Below are positions 51,967 to 61,954 of a stretch of DNA of 64,000 nucleotides, piece by piece (position 1 is the stretch's first letter; the number at the start of each line of letters is the position of its first letter). The notes under the pieces are model-generated. The model was not told where the DNA came from. It did no database searches and saw only the letters and a list, made by a program, of their open reading frames with translations. The stretch lies in the NCBI GenBank assembly GCA_034231615.1, contig CM067317.1, positions 13,991,316 to 14,055,315 on the forward strand, in the 5' to 3' direction. The position numbers were made by a program, and so were the translations under genes. This DNA is from Meghimatium bilineatum (Eukaryota; Mollusca; Gastropoda; Stylommatophora; Philomycidae).

Positions 51967-52823
51967 AAGTACTAAAGGAGACAACTAAGAATCACATACA
52001 GAAAGCATACCCAAAGGATATATGGACACATGTATATACAGATGGATCAGCGAAAGAGGCAGTATTAGATGGAGGATCAGGAATATATATAGTAACACCA
52101 GATGGAAAAGAAATAGAGAAATCCATACCCACAGGCAAACATTCCACAAATTTCAAAGCAGAAATGGAAGCCATAATAGAGGCAGCCAAAATGCTCATGA
52201 ATTGCTTGCCGAGTCACAACAGACATGTAGTATTTCTAACGGATGCAAAATCAGTATTGCAGGCATTGAAAGATCCAAAGAACACGAGCATGAATGAACT
52301 TACGGCCTGCTTACTACACCTCAGCAGTACCACCAAAGAAACAGTAATGCAGTGGATCCCAGGTCACTGTGGCATACCTGGAAATGAAAAAGCTGATCTC
52401 ATGGCAAGGAAAGGGGGATCACTGGAACAAATAGAAAATGATAATAAGTACTATGAAAGTAAGACCATGTTAAAAGCAGAATATAAGAAAAAGTGGAAGC
52501 AAATGCACCCAACTGCAGAACCAAATGACCCCTACCACCAAATGTCACGCAGGGAACAAACCATCATTTTCAGACTACGAACTGGTCACAACAGACTGAG
52601 AAGTCACATGTTCCGAAAACTGAAGATTGGTGAGACAGACCTGTGCAACTGTGGACTGAGCCCAGAGACTGCAGAACACATTCTTCATGCCTGTCAACTC
52701 TACCAAGAAGAGAGGGAGAAAATATGGCCTACTGAGACGGCACTGCTTCCAGTCTTGAGGGGTTCCATGGATGACCTGAAGCGAATCACACAATTCATTG
52801 AAGCTATTGGTGCTGTAACCTGA
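51967..52823 (+). mobile_element. LINE R1 RNase H and C-terminal domain, uninterrupted frame
   Basis: One open frame of about 285 codons without an initiating ATG at its start: QKAYPKDIWTHVYTDGSAKE, NFKAEMEAIIEAAKM, VVFLTDAKSVLQAL and MQWIPGHCGIPGNEKADLMA, which supply the full RNase H D-E-D-D set (TDGS, AEME, TDAKS, GNEKAD). After it come RREQTIIFRLRTGHNRLRSH and the CNCGLSPETAEHILHAC Cys/His tail common in I-superfamily LINEs. A stop lies just upstream at 51954. The 3' end has CTGAAGAACGATG and GAAGAAGAAG. 5'-truncated, but this domain could still fold. Confidence 0.9.
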
Positions 52824-52904
52824 TATCTGACTGAAGAACGATGAAGAAGAAGATGTTATGTCCCTTACAAGAAAAAAATTCCCCCAATCTAGAAGCCAAA
52901 GTGA

Positions 52905-53025
52905 CAAAAACTGATCAGATGTGTCAGGCTGAAAGGCGCGTATATTGCAGCCACTCTGTACATTATAGCACAACTCATTCTGTTCTACGGACTACATCCT
53001 GTTAATCTGCAAGAGTTTGTGTGCA
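52905..53025 (+). repeat. Repeat A 3' fragment
   Basis: GATCAGATGTGTCAGGCTGA, AGGCGCGTATATTGCAGCC, ACTACATCCTGTTAATCTGC and AAGAGTTTGTG. Confidence 0.75.
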
Positions 53026-53204
53026 TAATTTAGAATTTCCAACCTGTTGAATTTTCCCCAGACACCGAAGAATTATCTTTTCATATGTGACGAACAACAT
53101 CCAAATGGTGACGGCCACAATACTTCGTGTTTGCATATTTCACCTGAACTCTTGATTTATATAAGAGTGGTCTACTCATAGAAATTAGCATAAAAATCTT
53201 TTAT

Positions 53205-53475
53205 GTCTTGTTGGTGCCCAAAAGGGGAGCAAAGAATAGCGAGACTGTTTCCTGTCATCAATGGCGTAAGGGCAACTAAGACGGTTTTTATGTGGAGTTG
53301 ACTGTTTACCTTCTCAAAGGGCCATTGTGACACAGAAGCCATGTTGGAGTTATGTGTCAGGCTGAAAGGCTTAGATATCACAGCTAAGCTGTAAACTATG
53401 ACACAACGCATTCCACTCTCCGGACCACATCCTGCCCATCTGCAAGAGTTTGAGAACGAACACAGAAGAATATAA
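53205..53475 (+). repeat. Repeat A copy
   Basis: CTTGTTGGTGCCCAAAAGGG, GAGCAAAGAATAGCG, CACAGCTAAGCTGTAAAC, CCACATCCTGCCCATCTGC and GAGTTTGAGAACGAACAC. Confidence 0.85.
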
Positions 53476-53509
53476 AAATGGTGAATTTATCAAGGCAATT
53501 TTTGTTTGC

Positions 53510-53660
53510 ATTCGTTCTCAAACTCAATCCAGATAGAACTTTCTTGTAGCCAGACAATTGTCTTACCAGATTCCCAGCAGGATGTAGTCTAGAAAACGGA
53601 TATGCATTGTCTCACAGTTTTATTTGCGGAAATGGCCAGACATAATAGACTTCGGCGGTA
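53510..53660 (+). repeat. Repeat B copy
   Basis: TTCGTTCTCAAACTC, CTTTCTTGTAGCCAGAC, AGATTCCCAGCAGGATG, CAGTTTTATTTGCGG and AATGGCCAGACATAATAGAC. Confidence 0.8.
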
Positions 53661-53664
53661 GATA

Positions 53665-54355
53665 AAGTGTTGAACTACAGGTAGTCCATATGAATATCAT
53701 GACAATAATCAAAAATGTAATGCATGAAGCCCTAATTAATTTTGTACAGAGGTCTTTTATACTGCAGACGATCATGATTTAGGCTTCTGGATTTTAAAAA
53801 AAAAGCCACTACAGGAAAGAAACTGTGAATTTACTTATCAAGTTTTTATTTACTTATCAGGTTTTAATGCACATTAAATATGGTAATATACCAAAATAAG
53901 GATAATTTACACTTCTTATAAAACCTGCGTAGATCTGAATTCTTTATTAATTTGTGACATCACTCTCCTCACTCAGCCCTAATTACAATATTTAATTTAT
54001 CAATATATACCTCAAATATTCTCAGCTTGCCTTTGACCGATAACAATGCAGTACGTTTGTTACAGTTGCGAGGAGTGCTCCCGGATACTAATATTTGCAT
54101 GCAGAGACTTCCTATTCCTATGACATTATCCTACTACAGTGGGGGAAGGATTCGCTGCAGCAGGTAGTTGAGCTGGCAGCTGACAAGTATTTGCAGTTTA
54201 CCGATATGCCAATTCTGTTATGGCTGGGCGTATCACATCCGAACATCCACACACCACTGAATATGTGAAGTCAAAGGAAGTAATCCATGAATAAAAGAAG
54301 GACGTTTCGTTTTTGATTTAGGAAAATATGTAGATCCTTATTTTTGGTATATTAA
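53665..54355. other. Unassigned sequence
   Basis: Nothing recognised. Confidence 0.35.
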
Positions 54356-54364
54356 TTTAAATAT

Positions 54365-54622
54365 GATGTACTTATATTTACCGGACATGTACTTAGAATG
54401 AATGAAAACAGACTGCCATTACAAGCACTAAAATGTATACCAGATGGTACAAGAAAAAGAGGAAGACCAAGAGAGATTCTTCAAAGAACAACCATCAAAG
54501 AACTGAGAATATGGGTCTCAACAACATAGAAGAATTACACACAGTAGAATCACATTGCTTGAGAGCTCTGGTTTCTGCCCTATGCACTGTGTTCGATGCT
54601 GAAGGAACACAAAATTAATGTG
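54365..54622 (+). mobile_element. LINE R4 3' end
   Basis: Plus-strand MNENRLPLQALKCIPDGT, KRGRPREILQRTTIKEL and, after a frame change, ALVSALCTVFDAEGTQ. Confidence 0.75.
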
Positions 54623-54899
54623 ACATAGTGTCAATAGCAATGTAAATGATTACACCATAACTTTATAGACTATTTACTTGTGCTATGATAACTGATAGAA
54701 AGCACACAAAACACCAAGGTCACACAACAGATACAATTTAATTAAATCAAGAAAACAAACAAATTTGCTCAAATACAGGTTTCTTTGTGCTAATATTTAC
54801 AATTTTATTCAATCCATTGTCAATGGTTTATGAAATGTGCATGGCAGAAATACAGCGGAGAACATGGACATAAACAAATAAAATGGGCAATTGACAAGG

Positions 54900-55070
54900 C
54901 CAGATAGGAGAACACAGAATAGCATTAATATCACATACCATGCACCTCATAAGATGTAACTAAGGAGGGTTTGGAGTGGTGTTGGTAACCCTACCCCCAT
55001 ACAAAGTCAAAGTGAACTAAAAATGTGGTGCTGAAGTAATAGAAAGTGTAGATACTGCAATGTTGTAAAC
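54900..55070 (+). repeat. Repeat A, 5' portion (split by a hAT insertion)
   Basis: CAAGGCCAGATAGGAGAAC, CCATGCACCTCATAAGATG, CTAAGGAGGGTTTGGAGTGG through GCAATGTTGTAAAC. The remainder continues at 55626. Confidence 0.75.
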
Positions 55071-55625
55071 CAGGGGTGGGAAACCTCTTGATCATTTAGT
55101 TTGACTCACTGAAGGCAACTGAGGATAGACTAAACATTCAATAAAGCTACTGCCTTTTGCCACAGCACAATAACTTAATATTAAGTGAATCATAATAATA
55201 ACATATGCACATACCTTATCAAAGAGAAGGAGTTCTAGGCATCACATCCGGTGTGAGTGACTTAAATGTGTGAAAGAAGCAGTTCTAGCCATCACATCCG
55301 GTGTGAGTGACTTAAATGTGTGAAAGAAGCAGTTCTAGCCATCACATCCGGTGTGAGTGACTTAAATGTGTGAAAGAAGCAGTTCTAGCCATCACATCCG
55401 GTGTGAGTGACTTAAATGTGTGAAAGAAGCAGTTCTAGCCATCACATCCGGTGTGAGTGACTTAAATGTGTGAAAGAAGCAGTTCTAGCCATCACATCCG
55501 GTGTGAGTGACTTAAATGTATGAGCAAATATTGTTGACCAATTTTTAATTTGATAATTTTGTATGGCCTGCGAATATTATAAATTTACAAATGGATCTTG
55601 GCCCAAAAAAGATTCCTCGCAGATG
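55071..55625. mobile_element. hAT-type element carrying a minisatellite
   Basis: Left end CAGGGGTGGGAAACC; right end TTCCTCGCAGATG, a degenerate complement. The flanks TTGTAAAC (55063-55070) and CTGTAAAC (55626-55633) form an 8-bp duplication with one mismatch and restore a continuous repeat A when the element is removed. No transposase. Confidence 0.7.
55231..55525. repeat. 50-bp tandem repeat, 6 copies
   Basis: Units of exactly 50 bp (AGTTCTAGCCATCACATCCG and following) starting at 55231, 55281, 55331, 55381, 55431 and 55481; almost identical. Confidence 0.95.
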
Positions 55626-55690
55626 CTGTAAACCATGACACAATGTAGTCTGTTCTTTGGATTACATCCTGTTAGCTGGACTACTCTGTC
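55626..55690 (+). repeat. Repeat A, 3' portion
   Basis: CTGTAAACCATGACACAATG and GGATTACATCCTGTTAGCTG. Confidence 0.7.
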
Positions 55691-56029
55691 CAGTACATGT
55701 GAACTACTTTGAAGCCTATATCGCTCAGGTCACACAACTTTGTTGTTGTCTGGTATCCTTTCAGTCTACTCCTGTCCTTGCCTTAGAAACATCTCTTTCA
55801 CTCTAAGATTTGTGACTTTCACTATAATCATTGTGTGATTTTACCATAAAGTTTCCATTCATTGTAAATTATTACGAGGACTCCCAAAGGGCTGTAGATA
55901 TGTCTTTGGTAAAGGGAGGGGAAAAGAGAGTGAGAGAGAAATTTCTTTTGTCTATTTAAAAAAAAAAGATTTTCCCATTCTCTGAAGAAGTTCATTTGGT
56001 ACAGTACAAGTAGAAGCCACCACATGTTT

Positions 56030-56222
56030 AATTATTTCCCTTGTCTATGTTTGTAAATTTCATGTTCATCTTTTAATAATTGAAATATTTATTTATTTAG
56101 GGTTGGGGTTAGTTATGTAATACACAAATATGATAACCCTAACCCAAACCATAAAATAAATTAATATTTAACTTATTAAATGATGAACATGAAATTTATA
56201 TAAACAAGGGAAATAACTTGAC
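56030..56222. mobile_element. Foldback MITE
   Basis: Arms of about 75 bp: TTATTTCCCTTGTCTATG, AAATTTCATGTTCATC and GGGTTGGGGTTAG on the left, with the complements CTAACCCAAACC, GATGAACATGAAATTT and ACAAGGGAAATAA on the right. Spacer of roughly 35 bases. Related to 9105-9295. Confidence 0.75.
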
Positions 56223-56479
56223 TGTGTGGTGGCGTTAACTTGCAATGTACTGTTAATATTCATGAAATTTTAATCCAACTTTTTTGTAGAAAACCCTTAA
56301 TGAGAAGGGGGAAGAGAGGGTGTTGTTACCCATTGTTTTGGACTTGTTCTCTAGTACTAAATGGCATGTTCTAATTTATTAAGGGGAGATAATTACAAAT
56401 GTCAGATATTACCATGACTTTGTAAAACAAATACATTCATCCAGCAGTAAATAAACAAACTTGTAGGTTATCAAGAACC

Positions 56480-57590
56480 ACTGTGAGCTGCACCCTCTTT
56501 CTCATTTACATAAATGGTTTGGTAAAGCATATCAAAGCTGCTTATGTTATGATTTAAACAATATGGAAGAGACATGAGAATGTTTAAAGTGCCGCCCAAA
56601 GACTAAATGGATATCTGAGAAAACTGCATGAGTACTATCAAACATGGAAGTTGAAAATAAACTGCAAGAAAACTGTCTATACCATCTTTACCAAGAGTCA
56701 TAAAGTAGCCAAGGAAAATATTAGTCTAAGGTTAGAAATATAGAAATTGCTGTCATGAGAAGAGCATCCCACATATTTTTGAGTCACGTAAAAAATATCA
56801 AAAATAGAACATTGAAACGGCTGCAGATACTGAAGAGACACACTGGCACATCTTGGGGATCAGACAAGGATATCAACAGAGACATATATCTTTGTTATAT
56901 ACATTCTGTTTATAATACAACAGTGCACTCCTGACAACATGCTCCAAAACAAATATAGAATCCCTAGACAGAGTGCTGAACAATGCCCTATACCCTAAAA
57001 ATGGAGCAATGAGATCTACACTAACTGTTGCATGCAAAATATTGTTATGCAGTTGATTCCTGGTCACTTAAATACACCTGGCAATGACAAGGCTGCCAGA
57101 CTAGCAAAGAAAGGAGCAACACAAAAAGAGCTGTACACCCAAACGACCAAGCAATTAAAATGATGTTGAACTCTGTGAACAAACAGACATGGCTCAGTCG
57201 AAGGACCATGAGAAAAACTGGGAGAGAATTCTAAAAATATATGAATAGCCCAAATCCCAAAGACATCACATTCCTGGAAAGGAAAGACATTAGTATGATC
57301 TTCCGGTTTCACACACTACATGTACAGCTTAACAATCACCTAAACAAAATAGAACCACAACACACTCCAGGGTACCAGATATGCACTCATCTCGATAAAA
57401 CAGTCGACCACCATCTTTTTTAATGTCCCGTGCTATATCATGTCAGAAATTGCTTCTCCCTCTGTGACCAGATAAATGGTAAACCCTATATGGAACAAAA
57501 CAACAGCTCATAAACACAAGCGTATATCACAAAATGGAATTAGGTCAAAGGACATTAATCAATGGATCAACAACCAATCAATCATGAAGA
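56480..57590 (+). mobile_element. LINE R5 RT and RNase H, heavily decayed
   Basis: Plus-strand frames in order: VSCTLFLIYINGLVKHIKAA (RT), WKLKINCKKTVYTIFTKSHK, then MQLIPGHLNTPGNDKAARLA and KKGAT (RNase H last box) at 57047-57125, and ISMIFRFHTLHVQLNNHLNK and YQICTHLDKTVDHHLF (Cys/His tail). Many stops. The YADD box is not recognisable. Confidence 0.75.
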
Positions 57591-57619
57591 ACTACTTTTG
57601 GCAGTGGTGAAATGGTGTA

Positions 57620-57815
57620 AATGTGTTTGATTTGTACATGCAAGGAGACACAACTCATTTTCTAAAATTATATCACAAAGGAACAGCCGAGGAAAGACAG
57701 AGAAGAGAACAAAGAAAATCCTGGATTGATAACATCAAGTGTCTGGGCATGTTTATTCTACATTCCTCTGAATGGCTTAGTACAGAGGTGTTTGGAGGAC
57801 TTTTTGTCCCCTGAC
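57620..57815 (+). mobile_element. LINE C-terminal scrap
   Basis: GTAEERQRREQRKSWIDNIK resembles the GRRGRQ.KSW.DNI tail of RT C-termini. Family uncertain. Confidence 0.5.
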
Positions 57816-57879
57816 GTCTCCAGTCAACATAAACACCAAAACTGCACTACATAAAACCATCATACTATAATTATGCTGC

Positions 57880-58090
57880 CTATGTCAAATGTGGACACTA
57901 ACAACAAAAGTAAAAAACAACTTGTTTCAACAGAAATGACTTGTCTATGTAGAATTCTCAGAGTAACAATAAGAGATAGAATCAGAAATGAAATCAGAAG
58001 ACAAACAAACACAATGGCAATCCTGAATTATATCAAAAGACAACAGATTAAGCGGTTCTCACATGCTTTGTACTTGCTATGGTCAGTTGA
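57880..58090 (+). mobile_element. LINE R7 C-terminal fragment
   Basis: TEMTCLCRILRVTIRDRIRN and LNYIKRQQIKRFSHAL align with MACLLRILGISLRNRVRN and LEYIKSQQIKWFAHI at 47897-48040. Cut by the repeat A copy that follows. Confidence 0.75.
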
Positions 58091-58126
58091 TCCGTGTCTT
58101 AATAAGCACAATCATAAAACATCCCG

Positions 58127-58402
58127 CCCGTGTGTTGCCGGGGTCCGAAAGGGGAGCAAAGAATAGCAACACTGTTTACCTTCCACGCATGTCGTAAAAG
58201 GCGACTAAGGAGGTTATGGGATGGAGTTGGCTGTCCCATCCCATATAGGGTCAGTGACCCAAGGCCATGCTGAAGTCGGTAGTGTCGGGCCGAAAGGCGC
58301 AGATCTCGCAGCAATGCTGTAAACCATGACACAGCGCATTCCGTTCTCCGTTCTACATCCTGCTAATATGCAGGAGTTTGAGAACGAACGCAGAAGAAGA
58401 TA
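58127..58402 (+). repeat. Repeat A copy, the best preserved
   Basis: Full order: GTGTGTTGCCGGGGTCCG, AAAGGGGAGCAAAGAATAGC, CGCATGTCGTAAAAGGCGAC, GGATGGAGTTGGCTGTCCCA, GGGTCAGTGACCCAAGGCC, GGCGCAGATCTCGCAGC, TACATCCTGCTAATATGCAG and GAGTTTGAGAACGAACGC with AGAAGAAGA. Close to 18008 and 40428, suggesting recent spread. Confidence 0.92.
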
Positions 58403-58554
58403 AAACATCCATTATTCCTGAAATAGAAGATTATTGATTCTTTATGTGATGGAGGACCCTTTGAAAACAAATGTCTCCAGAAACTTATCGACATAAAATG
58501 AAGCGATTTTGTCACAAACAGTGATTTAAGAAACAAAAAACACCAAGATTATGT

Positions 58555-58832
58555 TTCAAACGTCTTAAGAAAATGCAGATGGAAATACCTGGGTCACGTT
58601 TTAAGACTATATGAAAACAGAATAAACCAACAAGCCTTTATGTGGACACCTGAGGGTGAAAGAAAACGAGGAAGGCCTAAATCAACCCTAAAGAACACCA
58701 TACTTAAAGAAGGGAAAATAACAGGTTGCAAGACCATACAAGAACTAAAACTGCAAGCAGAGGACTGCAACACATGGAGAATCAAAACCTCTGCCCTAAG
58801 TGCTGCCTGCAGCACGATAGGAGCAAACTAAC
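58555..58832 (+). mobile_element. LINE R4-like 3' end
   Basis: KCRWKYLGHVLRLYENRINQ, then EGERKRGRPKSTLKNTILKE and SALSAACSTIGAN before the stop; the R4 tail. Confidence 0.7.
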
Positions 58833-58904
58833 ATGCTTCAAAACTACCCCATTAGATAAGTGCCCCTCTTAAAATACCATTGCTATATAGACACAATGAA
58901 TACA

Positions 58905-59045
58905 AAAGTTAGGGGTAGACCATGCAAAAGATGGGTTACAAAAACAAAAGAATCAATAAAAACAAACATATAGGAAGCACACAAAAAAGGCTGTCTCCAG
59001 AGAACTCTTCTACTCCTGAAGCTGCAAGGCATAAAGGGGTACAAC
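58905..59045 (+). mobile_element. LINE R7 3' end
   Basis: GGTTACAAAAACAAAAG region, then CTCCAGAGAACTCTTCTACT and GGCATAAAGGGG, collinear with 48110-48235. Confidence 0.65.
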
Positions 59046-59049
59046 GTAA

Positions 59050-59700
59050 AAAGAAGTCTCCAATCTGGAACCCCTACAACCCTGAGGTTATGGGTTTTAT
59101 TATTAATACATTCTTACCATGCTGTATCCCTTCTTCATTGTCAGATACTATGGTGGGCCATTTTACACACTTTATCACTTATTACCATTCCTCATCCCTT
59201 CTTTGTTGTCATACATTACCACAGCCTTCCTGTGCTCCACGAATTCTAAAATTTTAAATTCACAATTAAAATATATGCATGGATTTCCATAAACCAGCAT
59301 TTATCTGATTGCTAACATGCATATGAGGGGCATAGGAAAAAATAGACAATTGATTTATAGTCTGTCATAAATATGCCCACAAAAATGTAAATTTATATAT
59401 TCTGAATAATTAATATAGACTTTAAAGCTGATGTTATCAAAACTTATGCATCAGTAATGGTCGTTGATGAACATTGAAATATTTTTCAGCATTTGGGTCC
59501 AAAAGTTATGTGCAATAAACCCAGTATTGAATTTCACATTGTGTTTGGTGGATTACATAACCTGCATAGACTTACATACTATTGAAGGATTTGGCAAATA
59601 ATGATGTATTTATATTGCGACCGAGGGTATATGTCAACTTTCAAGGTATATTTCAGTTAAAGAATGACCCCTTCAAACATTTTAACTTCAAATAGTCCAT
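59050..59700. other. Unassigned sequence
   Basis: Nothing recognised. Confidence 0.35.
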
Positions 59701-59901
59701 ATCAGTGTTTCCCAATGTGGGATCCATGCCCCACATGAGGTGGGGAAATTTCATTAATCTGGGAGGGGGGGGGGAAGGGGATTCTGAAAAGTTGCAATTA
59801 GGCTACATTTAAGAATAATTCAATTTTTTAATATAAAAAATATGTATATGTTACCATGGAAGGGAGGGGAGGGGTTTGAAGTAGAGAAAGAATTTTAGAA
59901 A

Positions 59902-61240
59902 TACGAGGGGGAGTCAATAAGTAAGTCACAAATTGATGTTGGATGGCAGGAAAATGCAGTAGGTGGTTTCTAAAGCTGTTTATAGTTGATATCATCATAG
60001 AACTTTATGTTTATGTTCGCTAGATGGCGCTAGCTGTACCTTGCGCATGCGCAGCACAAAAAACAAAATGGCTACTGTACTTACAGAGTGTACAATCAAT
60101 GAACAACGTGCTGTTGTGCGTTTTTTATGGGCAAAAGGACTGCCTGCAAAAGACATTCATAAAGAAATGCTTCCTGTTTATGCTGACAATTGTTTGTCCC
60201 GTAAAGCGGTGCACAGCTGGGTAAAAAATTTTTCTCAAGGACGCTCTAAAATTATTGACGAAATCCGATCTGGTCGTGCTGTTGAAATTGCAACAGACGC
60301 ATCTGTGCAGCGGGTTGAGGAGATGATTCGAGGTGACAGACGAGTAACGATAGACGCTGTAGCAGCTGCAATAGGGTGCTCACATGGTTCAGCATACAGC
60401 ATCATGCATGACCGATTGAAATTTAAGAAAGTGTGTTCAAGGTGGGTGCCCAGACAATTGACGGACGAACACAAAATGAACCGATTAGGCTTGTCATTGG
60501 AGCATCTCTGTCAATACGCAAATGAAGGAGAAGACATGATGAACAGGATTATTACTGGGGACGAATCATGGGTGCATCACTACCAGCCTGAATCAAAGCG
60601 TGCTTCAATGCAATGGAAACATCCTTCTTCGCCTTGTGTCCAAAAATTCAAGGTTACACCATCAGCAGGGAAGGTTATGCTGACAGTGTTCTGGGATTGT
60701 CAAGGAGTGCTTTTAACCAATTTCAAAAAGAAAGGTGACAATGTGAATTCTGAATCATACTGTGAAGTTCTATCAGTGCTTCGGGATGCAATTCGAAGAA
60801 AACGTCCAGGGCTGCTGACTAGAGGAGTGCTACTCCTTCATGACAATGCTAGACCACATACGGCTCGATTAACTCAGGAGAAAATAAAAAATCTTGGTTG
60901 GAAAATTCTGGAACATCCTCCTTACAGCCCCGATTTAGCCCCTAGTGATTTTCACCTTTTTGGTCCACTAAAAACCCACCTTGGCGCGAAGCATTTCGCG
61001 ACTGACGCAGAAGTTGAATGTGAAGTGAAAATGTGGCTTAAAAAGCAGAGCACGCAGTTCTACGCAGCAGGTTTGGGAGGACTCATAAAACGATGGGATA
61101 AATGCATCAATGTTGGTGGAAATTATGTTGAGAAGTAAAGGGATAATGTATGTGTAAAAATAAACAGTTTTCAGGTTTTTATCGTCTTCAGTTTTTTTCT
61201 AAAGAGCCATTTGTGACTTACTTATTGACTCCCCCTCGTA
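59902..61240 (+). mobile_element. Complete mariner (DD34D) element
   Basis: TA on both sides (59902-59903, 61239-61240). Terminal inverted repeats of 30 bp are identical (start CGAGGGGGAGTCAATAAG). The 1335-bp interior holds one uninterrupted transposase gene on the plus strand. Size, TA target and perfect termini are those of an intact mariner. Confidence 0.95.
60068..61138 (+). CDS. Mariner transposase
   Basis: Cut-and-paste transposase of the mariner family, 356 residues from the ATG at 60068 (MATVLTECTINEQR); an in-frame ATG at 60047 would add seven residues, but the former fits family starts. Residues 1-120 are the paired helix-turn-helix DNA-binding region. WVPRQLT at 126-132 matches the mariner WVPHEL linker motif. 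The catalytic triad is complete: D165 in ITGDESW, D259 in LLHDNARPH and D294 in YSPDLAPSD, with exactly 34 residues between the last two, hence DD34D. No stop or frameshift. The two termini being identical suggests recent insertion and a possibly active enzyme. Mariners are known for horizontal transfer, so codon use need not match the host. Confidence 0.95.
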   Translation: MATVLTECTINEQRAVVRFLWAKGLPAKDIHKEMLPVYADNCLSRKAVHSWVKNFSQGRSKIIDEIRSGRAVEIATDASVQRVEEMIRGDRRVTIDAVAAAIGCSHGSAYSIMHDRLKFKKVCSRWVPRQLTDEHKMNRLGLSLEHLCQYANEGEDMMNRIITGDESWVHHYQPESKRASMQWKHPSSPCVQKFKVTPSAGKVMLTVFWDCQGVLLTNFKKKGDNVNSESYCEVLSVLRDAIRRKRPGLLTRGVLLLHDNARPHTARLTQEKIKNLGWKILEHPPYSPDLAPSDFHLFGPLKTHLGAKHFATDAEVECEVKMWLKKQSTQFYAAGLGGLIKRWDKCINVGGNYVEK

Positions 61241-61311
61241 CTTAGATGGGCATGGTGAAAAAAATGTTGGGAAACACTGCTTTATATTAACAGGCAGGTA
61301 TTTGACATGCT

Positions 61312-61543
61312 CATAGCTGTCAACTTAATTTTTTTCCATAAATCCGCATTTTTAACAATCTATTTCCATATTTCAATAAAAACGTCCATATTTAGCACCT
61401 TCCCCCCACCCAAAAAATAAAAACCACTATTTTTTTTTGTCCATCAATACTTACTGAAGATGTAACACCAAATTACTTTAAAAATTAAAAAAAAAAAAGA
61501 ATTCCATATCAATACGGAAAATCCGTACTAGTTGACACCTATG
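61312..61543. mobile_element. hAT-type MITE
   Basis: Left end CATAGCTGTCAACT, right end inward CATAGGTGTCAACT (13 of 14 match). Flanks GACATGCT and GAAATGAT agree at 6 of 8, an 8-bp duplication. Incomplete copy at 33912. Confidence 0.7.
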
Positions 61544-61549
61544 GAAATG

Positions 61550-61954
61550 ATACTGCACAGATCAGATAGCAGCTCTACACATAATAAAACAACAAATTTC
61601 CATTAATGGGAAAATTAACGGAATTCGTCCCTGTATATTGGTTTCACTGTCCATGTAAAGGCATTTGACCCTTTAGAATCACTCTAGAAGCTTTTAAAAT
61701 GCTATTAAATTCCAACCTAGATTGTATGTAAATTTAATACACACAAACATAAGGAAAAAAATACCAGAGGGCTATGATGGAATTATGACATCCTTTTGAG
61801 ATACGAACCATGCATGACAAGGAAGTGTCGTTACAAGTTCTCTTTTTGCTAAGTGTAGATTAGATTATGAAATCAATGATAGTCAACAAGATTTGAAGTC
61901 CAACTGACAAGAACTAGAGGACTAAGTTTGCTACTGTGTTTACCATCTAAAATA
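61550..61954. other. Unassigned sequence before the satellite
   Basis: Nothing recognised. Confidence 0.35.

Larger units (their letters stand above)
59703..61279. mobile_element. hAT-type MITE interrupted by a mariner
   Basis: Left end CAGTGTTTCCCAA (59703) and right end TTGGGAAACACTG (61279) are perfect 13-bp inverted termini. Flanking octamers GTCCATAT and CTTTATAT agree at 5 of 8 positions, an aged hAT-type duplication. Without the inserted mariner the element is about 240 bp. Confidence 0.75.

Noticed and set aside
52575..52973. 132-codon minus-strand frame
   Set aside because: Shadow of the R1 RNase H frame on the plus strand.
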